The translations under genes and the position numbers were made by a program. Source: Ruminococcus bicirculans (ex Wegman et al. 2014) (GTDB lineage Bacteria; Bacillota; Clostridia; Oscillospirales; Ruminococcaceae). From it: a DNA stretch of 64,000 nucleotides. How positions within the stretch are numbered: the stretch's first letter is position 1; each line of letters opens with the position of its first letter. Below, piece after piece: positions 62,374 through 64,000 of this stretch. The notes below the pieces were generated by a model. It was not told the origin of the DNA, ran no database searches, and saw only the letters and a program-made list of their open reading frames with translations. Where the stretch lies: positions 558,001 through 622,000 of the forward strand of contig NZ_HF545616.1 of assembly GCF_000723465.1 (NCBI RefSeq), written 5' to 3'.

Positions 62374-64000
62374 ATGTTGAAAGAGTTACGTGGCTCAGAC
62401 GTTATAATTGAATGTTTGCTGGAGCAGGGCGTCGATACAGTGTTCGGCTATCCGGGCGGAGCAGTTCTAAACATATATGACTCGCTGTATAAATATTCAG
62501 ATAAGATACACCATGTTATCACCGCCCATGAGCAAGCTGCCTGTCATGCGGCTGACGGATATTCAAGAACAACAGGCAGAACGGGCGTTGTTATCGCAAC
62601 TTCGGGTCCGGGTGCTACGAACCTTGTAACAGGTATCGCCACAGCTTATATGGATTCTATCCCTATGGTGGCTATCACAGGAAACGTAACAAGAGATCTG
62701 CTTGGTCTTGACTCTTTTCAGGAGGTAGATATCTGCGGGATAACAATGCCTATCACAAAGCATAACTATATTGTGAAAGACCCTGCGGAGCTTGCTGACA
62801 TTATCAGAGAAGCTTTCTATATTGCAAACGAGGGCAGAAAGGGTCCTGTTCTTATAGATATACCAAAGGATATCACAGGCGCACTTATGGTCTATGAGAA
62901 GAAAGAGCCTAAGAAGGTAGTAAATCACAATCCTGAGGGCATAAACGAGGAGATAGCTGCTGCGGCAGAGCTTATAAAGAATGCTGAGAAGCCTTTTATC
63001 TACGCAGGCGGTGGAGTTGTTTCTGCTGACGCAACAGAAGAAATGGCTGAGTTCGTAAGAAAAGTGGACGCCCCTGTTTCATTGTCACTTATGGGTCAGT
63101 GCGCACTTGACAATACTAAGGACTGCTATATCGGTATGCTTGGTATGCACGGTACAAAGACAGCCGCTATGACGCTCAGCGAATGTGACCTTATGATAGT
63201 TCTTGGCTCGAGATTTTCCGACAGAGTTCTTTGCAACGCTAAGACATTTGCAAAGGATAAGAAGATCATACATATTGATATAGACCCTGCCGAGATAGGC
63301 AAGAATATCGACGTTTACAGCCATGTTACTGGGGACGTTAAGTATATCCTTGCAAAGCTTTGCGAGCTGCTTCCTGATATGAAGCACGAGGCTTGGATGA
63401 ATACTGTTATGGATTGGAAAAAGCAGTATGCACTGAGAATGGTGCCTATCGAGAGCGAGGACGAGGTGCTTCCGCAGGACGTTATCGAGGAGCTTGACAG
63501 ACTTACAGACGGCAAGGCTATCATCTCCACAGAAGTCGGTCAGCATCAGATGTGGGCTGCACAGTATTATAACTTCAAGTGTCCAAGAAGCTTTGCTTCA
63601 AGCGGCGGACTTGGTACAATGGGCTACGGCTTTGGCGCAGGAATGGGCGCAAAGGTGGGCAACCCTGACAGAACAGTAGTAAACATCGCAGGCGACGGAA
63701 GCTTCTTCATGAACTGCAACGAGCTTTCTTCACTTGCAAAGCATAAGATACCGCTTATTGAGCTTGTTTTCGAGAATGACGTTCTCGGAATGGTAAGACA
63801 GTGGCAAAGACTTTTCTACGGCAAGAGATTTTCTCAGACTAACATTGAAAGAGGAACAGACCTTATGAAGCTTGCCGACGCATTTGGCGTTGAGGGCATA
63901 AGGATAACAAAGAAATCCGAGATAAAGCCGATGCTTGAAAAGGTACTCAAATGCGGTAAGCCTTGCCTTGTGGATGTTATCATCAACAAGGATATAAACG
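62374..64000 (+). CDS. ilvB: Acetolactate synthase large subunit (3' end outside window)
   Basis: 542 codons to the window edge, no stop. Thiamine-diphosphate enzyme: 'FGYPGGAVLNIYDSL' and 'HEQAACHAADGYSRTTGR' (catalytic Glu), 'GDIDPAEIGKNIDV'-type middle region ('IDIDPAEIGKNIDVY') and 'NIAGDGSFFMNCNEL' (the ThDP GDG...N motif). It makes acetolactate from pyruvate, the first step to branched-chain amino acids. GGAGG RBS before the ATG. Joins the leu genes in one pathway block. Confidence 0.95.
   Translation, partial: MLKELRGSDVIIECLLEQGVDTVFGYPGGAVLNIYDSLYKYSDKIHHVITAHEQAACHAADGYSRTTGRTGVVIATSGPGATNLVTGIATAYMDSIPMVAITGNVTRDLLGLDSFQEVDICGITMPITKHNYIVKDPAELADIIREAFYIANEGRKGPVLIDIPKDITGALMVYEKKEPKKVVNHNPEGINEEIAAAAELIKNAEKPFIYAGGGVVSADATEEMAEFVRKVDAPVSLSLMGQCALDNTKDCYIGMLGMHGTKTAAMTLSECDLMIVLGSRFSDRVLCNAKTFAKDKKIIHIDIDPAEIGKNIDVYSHVTGDVKYILAKLCELLPDMKHEAWMNTVMDWKKQYALRMVPIESEDEVLPQDVIEELDRLTDGKAIISTEVGQHQMWAAQYYNFKCPRSFASSGGLGTMGYGFGAGMGAKVGNPDRTVVNIAGDGSFFMNCNELSSLAKHKIPLIELVFENDVLGMVRQWQRLFYGKRFSQTNIERGTDLMKLADAFGVEGIRITKKSEIKPMLEKVLKCGKPCLVDVIINKDIN

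Overview
The window looks like chromosomal DNA of a spore-forming, gut-type Ruminococcus (Oscillospiraceae, Firmicutes). The evidence is a moderate G+C with strong SD sites and TTGACA/TATAAT promoters, a cohesin-bearing cell-wall protein next to a dockerin-bearing hydrolase, Thr-rich linkers, an Rnf complex, a gerA germination operon, and spoIVA next to a sipL-like gene. The genus is an inference. No rRNA, tRNA or CRISPR was seen.

Layout. 1-3009 (minus): a zinc-ribbon membrane protein cut by the window edge, and a DUF421/DUF4363 pair. 3120-6815: gerAA-AB-AC. 6796-9176 (minus): a pseudouridine synthase, a DUF975-like membrane protein split by a frame change, and a histidine phosphatase. 9350-17228: an XRE regulator, then apbE-rnfCDGEA, an HgdB/DUF2229-like Fe-S protein gene and rnfB. 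17435-20546: a secreted beta-helix protein and a small acidic protein. 20648-24776 (minus): a MarR-controlled heterodimeric ABC exporter. 24976-28100: a LysR regulator, a VanY-like carboxypeptidase and a MerR-controlled carboxymuconolactone decarboxylase/cupin gene. 28342-33276: an orphan membrane protein and a teichoic-acid-type glycan synthesis/export set. 33454-37911: prmA, a P-II-like protein, spoIVA and sipL. 38138-41743: a ZIP metal transporter and a second beta-helix protein. 41808-44418: small AT-rich membrane genes between 24-bp direct repeats, a large membrane protein and a ferritin-like protein. 44467-46860: a GGDEF protein and a complete 1059-bp IS element with a 27-bp target duplication. 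46955-49240: pyridoxamine kinase, trmL, degV. 49308-56636: two NPxTG-anchored surface proteins (one with a cohesin), a large XRE regulator broken by a frameshift, and an SH3b-glucosaminidase-dockerin protein. 57225-64000: leuC, leuD and leuB with unfamiliar genes between them, a PP2C phosphatase, and ilvB cut by the window edge.

How the parts fit. Rnf and its ApbE flavin transferase form an ion-pumping ferredoxin:NAD module with an unexpected dehydratase-family Fe-S protein inside the operon. The gerA, spoIVA and sipL genes give a spore assembly and germination capacity. The cohesin and dockerin genes are divergent and could form a cell-wall-tethered autolysin pair. Three genes (8.3 kb, 42.0 kb and 52.6 kb) carry one-base frame changes at short homopolymers. 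These are either assembly errors or real decay or phase variation, and reads should decide.
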